A DNA stretch of 6,663 bases. Origin: Peptococcaceae bacterium (GTDB taxonomy: Bacteria; Bacillota; Desulfitobacteriia; Desulfitobacteriales; Syntrophobotulaceae). Positions 1 to 6,190 of this stretch are shown here, piece by piece. The notes beneath the pieces are model-generated. The model saw only the letters and a program-made list of their open reading frames with translations, was not told the origin of the DNA and searched no databases. Numbering within the stretch: the first letter of the stretch is position 1; every line of letters starts with the position of its first letter. The stretch spans positions 1-6,663 of the forward strand of contig JAAYII010000153.1 of assembly GCA_012523535.1 (NCBI GenBank), in the 5' to 3' direction. The translations under genes and the position numbers were made by a program.

Positions 1-35
1 CAATTGCTCATGTATAGTTAAAAAACGTGTATAGT

Positions 36-75
36 AAAAACCGTACCGGGATATATTCGCTCAGCACGGTTTTTT
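36..75 (+). terminator. Terminator-like hairpin at the left edge
   Basis: AAAAACCGT (36-44) is the exact reverse complement of ACGGTTTTT (66-74), with a 21-nt loop between them and a T run at 70-75. This looks like a rho-independent terminator for a gene lying to the left of the window. The A/T-flanked arms would let it work in both directions. The G+C core is only four pairs and the loop is long, so efficiency is uncertain. Confidence 0.45.
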
Positions 76-76
76 A

Positions 77-138
77 TTGCAAGCAGTATTCCGGAGTGCC
101 GACGCTTGCCGGATGGCCGGTGCGGACTCGGAAAGCAA
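77..138. other. G+C-rich imperfect hairpin, possible structured RNA or decayed sequence
   Basis: TTCCGGAGT (89-97) can pair with ACTCGGAA (126-133) with one bulged G. Inside it, CCGACGC (99-105) can pair with GTGCGG (120-125) with one bulged A, or alternatively CCGG (109-112) with CCGG (117-120). TTGC (77-80) and GCAA (135-138) could close the base. The stretch is clearly richer in G+C than the sequence on either side. It matches no RNA family that I recognise. It could be a structured RNA, a mobile repeat unit or chance pairing in a decaying gene. No reading frame across 1-276 gives a recognisable protein. Confidence 0.25.
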
Positions 139-276
139 CTGGATGGAGATATTTAAATTTATTGGTTGATGGTGATATACAAAAAATAACCTATCAGTCG
201 GATAACTTGGGTTTGAATCTGTTGATTTCGAGATTGCAGTTAAGGTATTCGAACAATCGTACGGAAGAGGAACTAG

Positions 277-966
277 AGCGCTGTTTGCAGGACTGTCCAT
301 TATGCGAAAGAAGCTCCCAATTCGGATGACTTATTATTGAATCCGACAGTTGGCTGGATTTCAGGTTTTGATCTCTCCACTGATTCGGAAGCTAAAGTTT
401 ATGATGGCAGCAGCGGTGAATCTTATGGGGACAAAGCAGTTGCCTTACACATATGTTTGCCTGACGATAAGATAGCTTCCCTCGGTATTGTAAATATTTT
501 CGACATTGATGAACAGGATAGCAAAATCGAATTCCCGGAAGATACATTAGCGGTAACGAAGTGCTTGGTCAACGGCAAAGAAACCTTTTTGGCGGATTTC
601 ATATTCGAGAATGGCATTAATACCCAATTACCATTGGTTGCAGACTATAATGGCACATATATAAATGTATCCATTAAATCCGTATCCAAAGAAAACAAGA
701 CAGTGGATCTTTATGCTCCTGTATTTGCAGGAAAAGAATATCGTTTTGCCAAACCCGTAAGTGATTATGCCAAAAGCTTTGAAGAACACTTACAAGGGTT
801 TAAAGACCTTAAGCCCATCTTTTCTTGCAACTGTGTTCTTAACTATCTTTATGGTAAACTTGATGGCAAAGCAACGCCGCCCTTTGCCGGACCGGTAACT
901 TTCGGCGAAATTGCCTACCAGTTACTGAACCAGACCTTGGTATATGCAGTAGTTTTGGACAAATAG
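277..966 (+). pseudogene. 5'-truncated FIST-like (DUF6976-type) protein remnant
   Basis: The open frame runs from just after a TAG (274-276) to TAG at 964-966, about 229 codons. It resembles the C-terminal two thirds of a FIST-like sensor family that I recall as DUF6976. Recognisable blocks are the GWISGFDL segment (about 352-375), a KVYDG...GE block, LPLVADYNG (about 634-660), DLYAPVF (about 706-726), FSCNCVLNYLYG (about 820-855) and, at the end, FAGPVTFGEIAYQLLNQT. Similarity begins near 295-300 (HYAKEAPN). The frame contains no ATG at all. Its only start-like codon is TTG at 337, which lies inside conserved sequence and has no ribosome binding site. The family N-terminus, which I recall as containing a GNWIGGTIPYF-like block, is absent in all three upstream frames. 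I infer loss of the 5' part, with a deletion junction near 280-295. No function is inferred beyond a possible small-ligand-sensing role by analogy with FIST domains. The family number is from memory. Confidence 0.6.
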
Positions 967-1026
967 CATGATCTGCGTTGGAATGAGCAACGACTGAAGG
1001 ATTTACGATTGAACCCGGCATGTCCA

Positions 1027-1076
1027 GGAGCTGTCGCCTTAACTTATAAAACTGTTAAGGGGCAGCTCCGTTTTTG
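1027..1076 (+). terminator. Rho-independent terminator after the FIST-like remnant
   Basis: GGAGCTG (1027-1033) pairs with CAGCTCC (1063-1069). After a small internal mismatch, CCTTAAC (1037-1043) pairs with GTTAAGG (1054-1060). The loop is about 10 nt, and G plus TTTTT (1070-1075) follows. This is a strong intrinsic terminator. It separates the left-hand remnant from the transporter operon, so the operon needs its own promoter. Confidence 0.85.
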
Positions 1077-1080
1077 CGTT

Positions 1081-1124
1081 TAAAAACTGTATTACAGTAC
1101 CATAAAACAGTTAATAAAACAGTT
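1081..1124. promoter_or_regulatory. Cluster of ACTGT/ACAGT half-sites upstream of the liv promoter
   Basis: ACTGT (1086-1090) and ACAGT (1094-1098) form a perfect inverted repeat with a 3-nt spacer. Two direct copies of ATAAAACAGTT follow at 1102-1112 and 1114-1124, with a 12-bp period. The cluster ends 33 bp before the -35 box, where an activator or a wrapping repressor could bind. No regulator gene is in the window and I do not recognise the motif. The region is A+T rich, so chance is possible. Confidence 0.35.
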
Positions 1125-1157
1125 CACAAAATATTTATCTGTTACATAATATTTACC

Positions 1158-1187
1158 TTGACATGATACCCTCTGGAGGGCTAGAAT
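1158..1187 (+). promoter_or_regulatory. Sigma-A promoter of the liv operon
   Basis: A perfect -35 box TTGACA lies at 1158-1163 and a 5-of-6 -10 box TAGAAT at 1182-1187, with an 18-bp spacer. Transcription should start near 1194. This is the best housekeeping-type promoter I see in the 967-1331 gap and reads straight into livK. It lies downstream of the terminator at 1027-1076, which fits an independent transcription unit. Confidence 0.75.
1169..1180. promoter_or_regulatory. Perfect inverted repeat in the promoter spacer, candidate operator
   Basis: CCCTC (1169-1173) and GAGGG (1176-1180) are exact reverse complements separated by two bases. They lie wholly between the -35 and -10 boxes. A protein bound here would block RNA polymerase, so this could be a repressor operator. 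The arms are short (5 bp) and no matching regulator is encoded nearby. Confidence 0.35.
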
Positions 1188-1192
1188 TATTA

Positions 1193-1331
1193 CGGTCTCA
1201 GTTATTTTTTGGGACCGGAATTGCAGACAAATGAGTAGTCGAAAGTCAACTCGAATAAAGATGTGCCGTTTTTTTTCGGCATGTCTACCAAATTGCAATC
1301 ATCAATAATCTGTTAAAAGGGGAATGTGAAA
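1193..1331 (+). promoter_or_regulatory. Structured 5' leader of the liv operon mRNA
   Basis: The predicted transcript begins at a hairpin: CGGTCTC (1193-1199) pairs with GGGACCG (1211-1217) with one G-U pair. A second hairpin pairs GATGTGCCG (1260-1268) with CGGCATGTC (1277-1285), using two G-U pairs, and has a loop of eight T residues. GAGT (1233-1236) may pair with ACTC (1249-1252) between them. I see no T-box sequence and none of the riboswitch cores I know. The leader may affect mRNA stability, translation or attenuation, but no terminator/antiterminator pair is evident because the U run sits in a loop rather than after a stem. Confidence 0.35.
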
Positions 1332-2510
1332 ATGAAAAGAATGTTATGTATCCTACTCTCTTGCGCTTTGACACTCTTTCTTTTCGCCGGCTGCGGTGGA
1401 TCGGGCCAACCAGCTTCCGGAGATCAAAACGGAGCGGGCGATGACAAAGCTGCTGTCTTTAAGATCGGTGGAACCGGCCCTCTGACCGGTGGTGCGGCAA
1501 TTTACGGTAATGCGGCCATGCGGGGAGCGCAGATCGCTGTTGACGAGATTAATGCCCAAGGCGGCATCCAATTCGAACTTAGATATGAAGACGATGAGCA
1601 CGACGCTGAAAAGGCCGTCAACGCTTACAATAAGCTTAAAGACTGGGGTATGCAGGTTTTCCTCGGTTCCGTGACCAGCACCCCCGGTGTGGCCACCAGC
1701 ACAGAGGCTTTTAATGACCGGATATTCTACCTGCCTCCTTCCGCTTCCGCCCCGGCTGTCATTGAGGGCAAGGATAATGTATTCCAGATGTGCTTTACCG
1801 ACCCCAACCAGGGTTCAGCTTCCGCTCAATATATCTTTGACAAGAAACTTGGTTCAAAAATAGCAATTATTTACAAGAATGACGATGTATATTCCAAGGG
1901 AATCTATAACACCTTCATCAGCAAGGCCAAGGAACTGAACTTAGAGGTTGTCTCCACAACCACCTTTACCGAAGACAGCCAGACTGACTTTTCCGTTCAG
2001 TTGGCCGACGCCAAGAAAAACGGTGCCGACTTAATCTTCCTTCCTATTTACTACACCCCGGCCTCTCTGATCCTCCAACAGGCTAAGAATATGGGCTATG
2101 CTCCCAAGTTCTTCGGTGTAGACGGTATGGACGGCATCCTGACTCTGGAAAACTTTGACGTATCCTTAGCCGAAGGCGTTATGTTACTGACACCTTTCAA
2201 TGCTGCCGCTACCGATGATCTTACGGTCAACTTCGTTAAGAAATATCAGGAACTTTACAATGAAATTCCCAACCAGTTTGCTGCTGACGGTTATGACTGC
2301 GTGTATGCCATTAAGAAAGCCCTTGAGGCTGCCGGCTGCACACCTGACATGAGCGCCCAAGATATTTGTGAAAAACTGGTTCAAGTATTCCCCACCATTA
2401 CTTTTAACGGGCTTACCGGTGAAAACATGACCTGGTCCGCCAGCGGGGAAGTTACCAAGAGCCCGAAGGGCATGGTAATTCAAAACGGTGCATATGTAGG
2501 AATGGACTAA
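1332..2510 (+). CDS. livK: Branched-chain amino acid ABC transporter, substrate-binding lipoprotein
   Basis: This extracytoplasmic binding protein captures branched-chain amino acids (family prediction) and delivers them to the LivHM channel. The 392-residue product starts with a lipoprotein signal: Lys-Arg at 2-3, a hydrophobic core at 4-19, and lipobox FAGC with the acylated cysteine at 21. A Gly/Ser/Asp-rich linker (22-40) follows. The mature part is a type I periplasmic-binding fold (Peripla_BP_6). It opens with KIGGTGPLTGG (44-54) and GAQIAVDEIN (65-74). Typical ligand-side segments are GSVTS (112-116), PPSASAP (135-141), the Tyr/Ser-containing NDDVYSKG (183-190) and GVDGMDG (262-268). 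The ATG at 1332 is chosen because AGGGG (1318-1322) lies 9 nt upstream. A GTG six bases earlier at 1326 is too close to the Shine-Dalgarno. The gene is first in the operon, with a promoter at 1158-1187. Exact substrate is not certain; relatives bind Leu/Ile/Val, other amino acids, amides or urea. Confidence 0.93.
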   Translation: MKRMLCILLSCALTLFLFAGCGGSGQPASGDQNGAGDDKAAVFKIGGTGPLTGGAAIYGNAAMRGAQIAVDEINAQGGIQFELRYEDDEHDAEKAVNAYNKLKDWGMQVFLGSVTSTPGVATSTEAFNDRIFYLPPSASAPAVIEGKDNVFQMCFTDPNQGSASAQYIFDKKLGSKIAIIYKNDDVYSKGIYNTFISKAKELNLEVVSTTTFTEDSQTDFSVQLADAKKNGADLIFLPIYYTPASLILQQAKNMGYAPKFFGVDGMDGILTLENFDVSLAEGVMLLTPFNAAATDDLTVNFVKKYQELYNEIPNQFAADGYDCVYAIKKALEAAGCTPDMSAQDICEKLVQVFPTITFNGLTGENMTWSASGEVTKSPKGMVIQNGAYVGMD

Positions 2511-2543
2511 GAAACTGCTGCCCTTTCAAAGTGGGTTAGTTGG

Positions 2544-2574
2544 GAGGGCTGCTGAGAAATACTCGGCAGCCCTC
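2544..2574 (+). terminator. Stable livK-livH intercistronic hairpin, likely mRNA stabiliser or partial terminator
   Basis: GAGGGCTGCTGAG (2544-2556) pairs with CTCGGCAGCCCTC (2562-2574) over 13 base pairs with a single G-U pair and a 5-nt loop. The following bases, TATACTTATTT, are only a broken U-tract. It would stop polymerase inefficiently but protect the 3' end of livK mRNA well. This fits the usual excess of binding protein over permease and ATPase in ABC importer operons. The livK-livH gap is 121 bp, and I see no strong second promoter in it. Confidence 0.65.
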
Positions 2575-2631
2575 TATACTTATTTACACCGTATTCTCAA
2601 TATGCTTAAACGAAATTAAGGTGTGTGAAAT

Positions 2632-3513
2632 ATGACATTTCTTTCCTTTCTGATCAGCGGACTCAGTCTTGGCAGCGTCTATGCCATCATCGCTTTGGGC
2701 TACACAATGGTTTACGGCATTGCCAAAATGCTGAACTTTGCCCATGGCGATGTAATCATGGTCGGAGCCTATGTTTGTTTCTTCGCCACCACTCGTGGGA
2801 ATATGCCCGCCTTGGTTGGCGTTCTTCTCGCTATGGTGGTATGTACTATCCTTGGGGTTGTCATAGAGCGCTTGGCCTACAAGCCGTTGAGAGCGGCAAC
2901 TTCCTTGGCCGTGCTTATTACGGCCATTGGTGTCAGCTATTTTCTGCAAAATGCAGCTTTGCTGCTCTGGTCTTCCAACCCTAAAGTGTTTACTTCCGTA
3001 GTAGGTAATGAAACCATAAAACTCTTCGATGGCCGGCTGAACATTTCCGTCATTGCCATTGTCACCATAATTATTTGCTTAATAATAATGGCCGCGTTGA
3101 CTTTGTTCATCGGAAAGACCAAAATGGGCAAGGCTATGCGCGCCTGTTCAGAAGATAAAGACGCGGCTCAACTGATGGGTATCGACGTCAACTTCACCAT
3201 TTCCATCACCTTTGCCATCGGTTCTGCCCTGGCAGCGGTTGCCGGCGTTCTCCTTTGTTCTGCCTATCCAACCTTGATGCCTACCACCGGCGCCATGCCC
3301 GGTATCAAGGCTTTCACTGCCGCCGTGCTTGGCGGAATCGGCTCTGTACCAGGGGCCATGGTTGGCGGCATACTGCTGGGTATTATAGAGATATTCGGCA
3401 AGGGTTATATTTCCACGCAGCTTTCCGATGCCATCGTGTTTGCTGTCCTTATTCTTACCTTGTTGATCAAGCCCACTGGTCTTTTGGGCAAGCAGATCAA
3501 CGAGAAAGTATGA
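2632..3513 (+). CDS. livH: Branched-chain amino acid ABC transporter, permease LivH
   Basis: This inner-membrane permease forms the translocation path together with LivM. The 293-residue product has the LivH hallmarks. The N-terminal block GLSLGSVYAIIALGYTMVYG (10-29) is followed by MLNFAHGD (33-40). Hydrophobic segments lie at about 41-52, 60-78, 92-113, 138-160, 186-210, 226-254 and 264-280. The cytoplasmic coupling loop that contacts the ATPases is MGKAMRACSEDKDAAQLMGI (165-184), and the conserved FTAAVLGGIGSVPGAMVGG motif is at 228-246. The length is normal; E. coli LivH is slightly longer. The ATG at 2632 has AAGGTG at 2618-2623, 8 nt upstream. It is the second cistron, after the stable hairpin, and ends 10 bp before livM, so the two permeases are almost certainly co-translated. 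Confidence 0.95.
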   Translation: MTFLSFLISGLSLGSVYAIIALGYTMVYGIAKMLNFAHGDVIMVGAYVCFFATTRGNMPALVGVLLAMVVCTILGVVIERLAYKPLRAATSLAVLITAIGVSYFLQNAALLLWSSNPKVFTSVVGNETIKLFDGRLNISVIAIVTIIICLIIMAALTLFIGKTKMGKAMRACSEDKDAAQLMGIDVNFTISITFAIGSALAAVAGVLLCSAYPTLMPTTGAMPGIKAFTAAVLGGIGSVPGAMVGGILLGIIEIFGKGYISTQLSDAIVFAVLILTLLIKPTGLLGKQINEKV

Positions 3514-3523
3514 GGTAGATGCC

Positions 3524-4606
3524 ATGATTACAATGAAGAAAACAACACGCAACAACCTTTTTACTTACGCTTTAGTTATAGCGGCTTTCATTATTGTCCA
3601 ATTGCTTATTAAAACCGGCAATATCAGCTCCTCCCTGCAAGGACAGCTGGTTCCGATCTGCGCCTACGTGGTCATGGCGGTTTCTTTGAATTTGACCGTA
3701 GGCATATTGGGTGAGCTGTCTTTAGGACATGCCGGTTTTATGAGTGTCGGTGCCTTTGCGGGTGTCGTGGCTGCTATCTGCCTGGAGCCAATCATACCCA
3801 TGACGCTCCTGCGTTTGGTAGTATCCCTAGTCATTGGTGCTATTTGTGCCGGAATAGCCGGCTTTCTGATCGGAATACCCGTCCTGCGCCTTAAAGGCGA
3901 CTATTTGGCTATCGTCACGCTGGCTTTCGGGGAAATTATCAAAAATGTTATCAATATCCTTTATATGGGATTGGATAATGAAGGGCTGCATGTAAGCTTT
4001 ATGGGTGACTCCAATGCCCTGAACCTTGCGGAGGGCGGCAGAGTCATTATCGACGGTCCCTTGGGAATCACCGGTATACCTAAGCTTTCTACCTTTACGG
4101 TGGGCTTTGTTCTCATTCTGATCACCCTGTTTATAGTACTTAATCTGATTGACAGCCGTTCGGGACGAGCTATTATGGCTTTGCGCGACAACCGTATTGC
4201 AGCGGAGAGCGTAGGTATTCCTGTTACCAAGTACAAACTTATGGCCTTTGTTACCTCCGCGGCCTTGGCCGGCGCGGCAGGAACACTGTTTGCCATGAAT
4301 TTCTCCACCATTACTGCCGCTAAGTTCGGTTTCAATACCTCCATTTTAATTCTTGTTTTTGTGGTTTTGGGAGGTCTGGGCAATATCCGGGGCTCGATTA
4401 TCGCTGCCGTGGTACTTACCGTACTTCCCGAGATGCTGCGTGAATTTAGCACTTACCGCATGCTTGCCTATGCAATCCTTCTCATCGTAATGATGGTGGC
4501 CACTAATAACGTTGCCTTTAAGAGTTATTTGGGAGGTTTAAAGGAAAGGTTGCTTATTTTGAATTTCAGAAAAGGAAAGAGGGGTACAGAAAATGGACAA
4601 AGTTAA
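3524..4606 (+). CDS. livM: Branched-chain amino acid ABC transporter, permease LivM
   Basis: This is the second membrane permease, partner of LivH. The 360-residue product has a basic N-terminus (KKTTRN, 5-10) and hydrophobic segments at about 13-30, 43-60, 70-88, 94-118, 126-146, 191-209, 239-259, 272-302 and 313-328. LivM signatures are SLNLTVGILGELSLGHAGF (54-72), GDYLAIVTLAFGEIIKN (125-141), the GPLGITGIP block (178-186), the coupling loop GRAIMALRDNRIAAESVGI (214-232) and FVVLGGLGNIRGS (279-291). The C-terminus is short and basic (FRKGKRG, 348-354). E. coli LivM is longer (about 425 residues), but Gram-positive and archaeal relatives are often near this size. The start at 3524 uses TGAGGT (3511-3516), which overlaps the livH stop; a second in-frame ATG at 3533 is possible but less well spaced. 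The 3' end overlaps livG by 14 nt, suggesting translational coupling. Confidence 0.95.
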   Translation: MITMKKTTRNNLFTYALVIAAFIIVQLLIKTGNISSSLQGQLVPICAYVVMAVSLNLTVGILGELSLGHAGFMSVGAFAGVVAAICLEPIIPMTLLRLVVSLVIGAICAGIAGFLIGIPVLRLKGDYLAIVTLAFGEIIKNVINILYMGLDNEGLHVSFMGDSNALNLAEGGRVIIDGPLGITGIPKLSTFTVGFVLILITLFIVLNLIDSRSGRAIMALRDNRIAAESVGIPVTKYKLMAFVTSAALAGAAGTLFAMNFSTITAAKFGFNTSILILVFVVLGGLGNIRGSIIAAVVLTVLPEMLREFSTYRMLAYAILLIVMMVATNNVAFKSYLGGLKERLLILNFRKGKRGTENGQS

Positions 4607-5459
4607 CGGAGCTGAGGCGACAATGGTTTCCGTACCCTCTACCGCTACTGCAGCTGACAATATTGTTCCTGAGTGCGAGATGGACACCCAGCCGGTGCTG
4701 GAGGTCCGCAATTTGAGTATAAACTTTGGCGGACTTATGGCCGTGGACGATTTTAATATTACCATCGGCCGGAAGGAGATAGTTGGGCTCATTGGCCCCA
4801 ACGGGGCAGGGAAGACTACGGTGTTCAACCTGCTGACCAAAGTCTATCAGCCTACCCGCGGCACCATCCTGCTGGATGGCCGTGACACGAAAAATATGAA
4901 CACGGTCCAAATTAACAAAGCCGGTATTGCCCGTACTTTTCAAAACATACGCCTTTTCTCTAATCTAACGGTTGAGGACAATGTTAAGATCGGCATGCAT
5001 AATCATATCCACTATGGTATGTGGAATGGCATCTTCCGTCTTCCCACTTACTGGAAAAGCGAGAGGAAGGCCCATGAAAAAGCCATGGAGCTTTTGTCCA
5101 TTTTCGATATGGAAGACTTGGCGGAGAAAAGAGCGGGATCTTTGCCCTACGGCGCTCAACGCAGGCTGGAAATAGTCCGGGCCCTGGCTACGAACCCCTC
5201 CTTGCTGCTCCTGGATGAACCTGCGGCAGGGATGAATCCGTCCGAGACATCCGAATTAATGGAGAATATCAGGAAGATCCGGGACACCTTCCAGATCGCG
5301 ATTTTGCTCATCGAGCACGACATGAATCTGGTCATGGGCATCTGTGAAAGGATATGTGTGCTTAATTTTGGTAAAATAATCGCCCATGGCACTCCCGACG
5401 AGATTCGGAACAACCCTCAGGTAATCGAAGCTTATTTGGGCAAGAAGAGGGAGGAATGA
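4593..5459 (+). CDS. livG: Branched-chain amino acid ABC transporter, ATP-binding protein LivG
   Basis: One of the two cytoplasmic ATPases that power the transporter. The 288-residue product has a complete nucleotide-binding domain. Walker A is GPNGAGKT (68-75), the Q-loop glutamine is in RTFQNIR (Q117), and the signature is LPYGAQR (184-190), a common LivG variant of LSGGQ. Walker B is LLLLDEP (204-210) with catalytic Glu209, and the switch histidine is in IEHDM (H242). The family C-terminal tail with HGTPDEI and EAYLG is present (265-283). The N-terminus is unusual: about 29 residues rich in Ala, Thr, Val and Ser precede MDTQPVLEVRNLSINFGG, where LivG proteins normally begin. The start at 4593 is favoured by AGGGG (4580-4584), 8 nt upstream and inside livM. 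ATGs at 4623 and 4680 lack comparable sites. It overlaps livM by 14 nt and livF by 4 nt. Confidence 0.93.
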   Translation: MDKVNGAEATMVSVPSTATAADNIVPECEMDTQPVLEVRNLSINFGGLMAVDDFNITIGRKEIVGLIGPNGAGKTTVFNLLTKVYQPTRGTILLDGRDTKNMNTVQINKAGIARTFQNIRLFSNLTVEDNVKIGMHNHIHYGMWNGIFRLPTYWKSERKAHEKAMELLSIFDMEDLAEKRAGSLPYGAQRRLEIVRALATNPSLLLLDEPAAGMNPSETSELMENIRKIRDTFQIAILLIEHDMNLVMGICERICVLNFGKIIAHGTPDEIRNNPQVIEAYLGKKREE

Positions 5460-6175
5460 CCGGGATGACTACTATGTTGAAAGTTGAAGGTATAAACGTT
5501 TATTACGGCGCTATTCATGCCATAAAGGGTATCTCCCTTGAGGTCAACGAGGGCGAGATAGTGACCCTGATCGGGGCTAACGGCGCGGGGAAGAGCACCA
5601 TTCTGAAAACCATCTCCGGCTTGCTGCGCCCGAAGACCGGCCAAATTCATTTCATGGGAGAGAACATCACTTCCGTGGCGCCTCATAAAATCTTAAAAAA
5701 GGGTTTGGCCCATGTCCCTGAGGGCAGGCGTATTTTCCTGCAGATGACCGTCCAGGAAAACCTGGATATGGGTGCATATACTTGCCCTGCCGGTGATGTC
5801 AAAACCGAATTGGAAAGGGTCTACGACCTGTTCCCGCGGCTTTTGGAGCGCCGCAATCAGATTGCGGGCACCCTTTCCGGAGGGGAACAGCAGATGTTGG
5901 CCATAGGCCGGGCGCTTATGAGCCGGCCCAAACTGCTAATGCTGGATGAGCCCTCCATGGGTCTTGCGCCTATACTGGTGGAACAAATATTCAATATTAT
6001 CCAGGAGATGAACAAGGCCGGGACCACGATACTTCTTGTTGAGCAGAATGCTCAGATGGCCTTGTCTATCGCTGACAGAGCCTATGTGCTGGAAACCGGC
6101 ACCATTCCAATTTCCGGCACCGGCAAAGAATTAGCTGCCAGTGACGAAATCCGTAAGGCTTATCTGGGCGGTTAA
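5456..6175 (+). CDS. livF: Branched-chain amino acid ABC transporter, ATP-binding protein LivF
   Basis: The second ATPase of the transporter. The 239-residue product contains Walker A GANGAGKS (40-47) and HVPEGRRIF at the Q-loop position (86-94), where LivF proteins carry Glu rather than Gln. The ABC signature is LSGGEQQ (140-146), Walker B is LLMLDEP (160-166) with Glu165, and VEQNA (195-199) has Gln in place of the switch histidine. These two substitutions are usual for LivF and do not indicate a defect. The livG stop and this start share ATGA, so the genes overlap by 4 nt and are probably translationally coupled. The exact start is uncertain. GGAGG (5450-5454) lies only 1 nt from ATG 5456 but 10 nt from ATG 5465, and homologues usually begin near MLKVEG (ATG 5474). 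It is the last gene of the operon, followed by a terminator. Confidence 0.94.
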   Translation: MTGMTTMLKVEGINVYYGAIHAIKGISLEVNEGEIVTLIGANGAGKSTILKTISGLLRPKTGQIHFMGENITSVAPHKILKKGLAHVPEGRRIFLQMTVQENLDMGAYTCPAGDVKTELERVYDLFPRLLERRNQIAGTLSGGEQQMLAIGRALMSRPKLLMLDEPSMGLAPILVEQIFNIIQEMNKAGTTILLVEQNAQMALSIADRAYVLETGTIPISGTGKELAASDEIRKAYLGG

Positions 6176-6190
6176 ACAAAGTAATTGTGA

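Noticed and set aside
61..300. A 79-residue - strand open frame
   Set aside because: No recognisable motif, no ribosome binding site, and it is antisense to the hairpin region.
27..329. A 100-residue + strand open frame starting at GTG 27
   Set aside because: It starts inside the terminator-like hairpin, has no ribosome binding site, matches no family I know, and its end overlaps the conserved FIST-like frame in a different phase. Probably fortuitous or decayed.
337..966. TTG 337 as a genuine start of an intact gene
   Set aside because: The codon lies within conserved family sequence, family similarity continues upstream to about 295, and there is no Shine-Dalgarno sequence before it.
1193..1325. 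T-box or known amino acid riboswitch in the liv leader
   Set aside because: No T-box sequence (GGTGG-type antiterminator core), no specifier loop and no terminator before the start codon could be found; the U8 run is in a loop, not after a stem.
1326..1334. GTG 1326 as the livK start
   Set aside because: It is only about 3 nt from AGGGG, whereas ATG 1332 has ideal spacing and directly yields a standard lipoprotein signal.
2583..2611. Second promoter ahead of livH
   Set aside because: TTTACA is followed at 17 bp only by TTAAAC, and the better TATGCT is too close. The match is too weak to claim.
3148..3555. A long - strand open frame opposite livH
   Set aside because: It is antisense to a well-supported permease gene and its low-complexity Gly/Asp/His-rich translation is typical of a shadow frame.
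3961..4452. A 163-residue - strand open frame opposite livM
   Set aside because: It is an antisense shadow of conserved LivM sequence with no family resemblance or ribosome binding site.
5456..6175. LivF as a defective ATPase because the Q-loop Gln and switch His are replaced
   Set aside because: VPEGR and VEQN are normal for LivF; Walker A, signature and Walker B are all intact.
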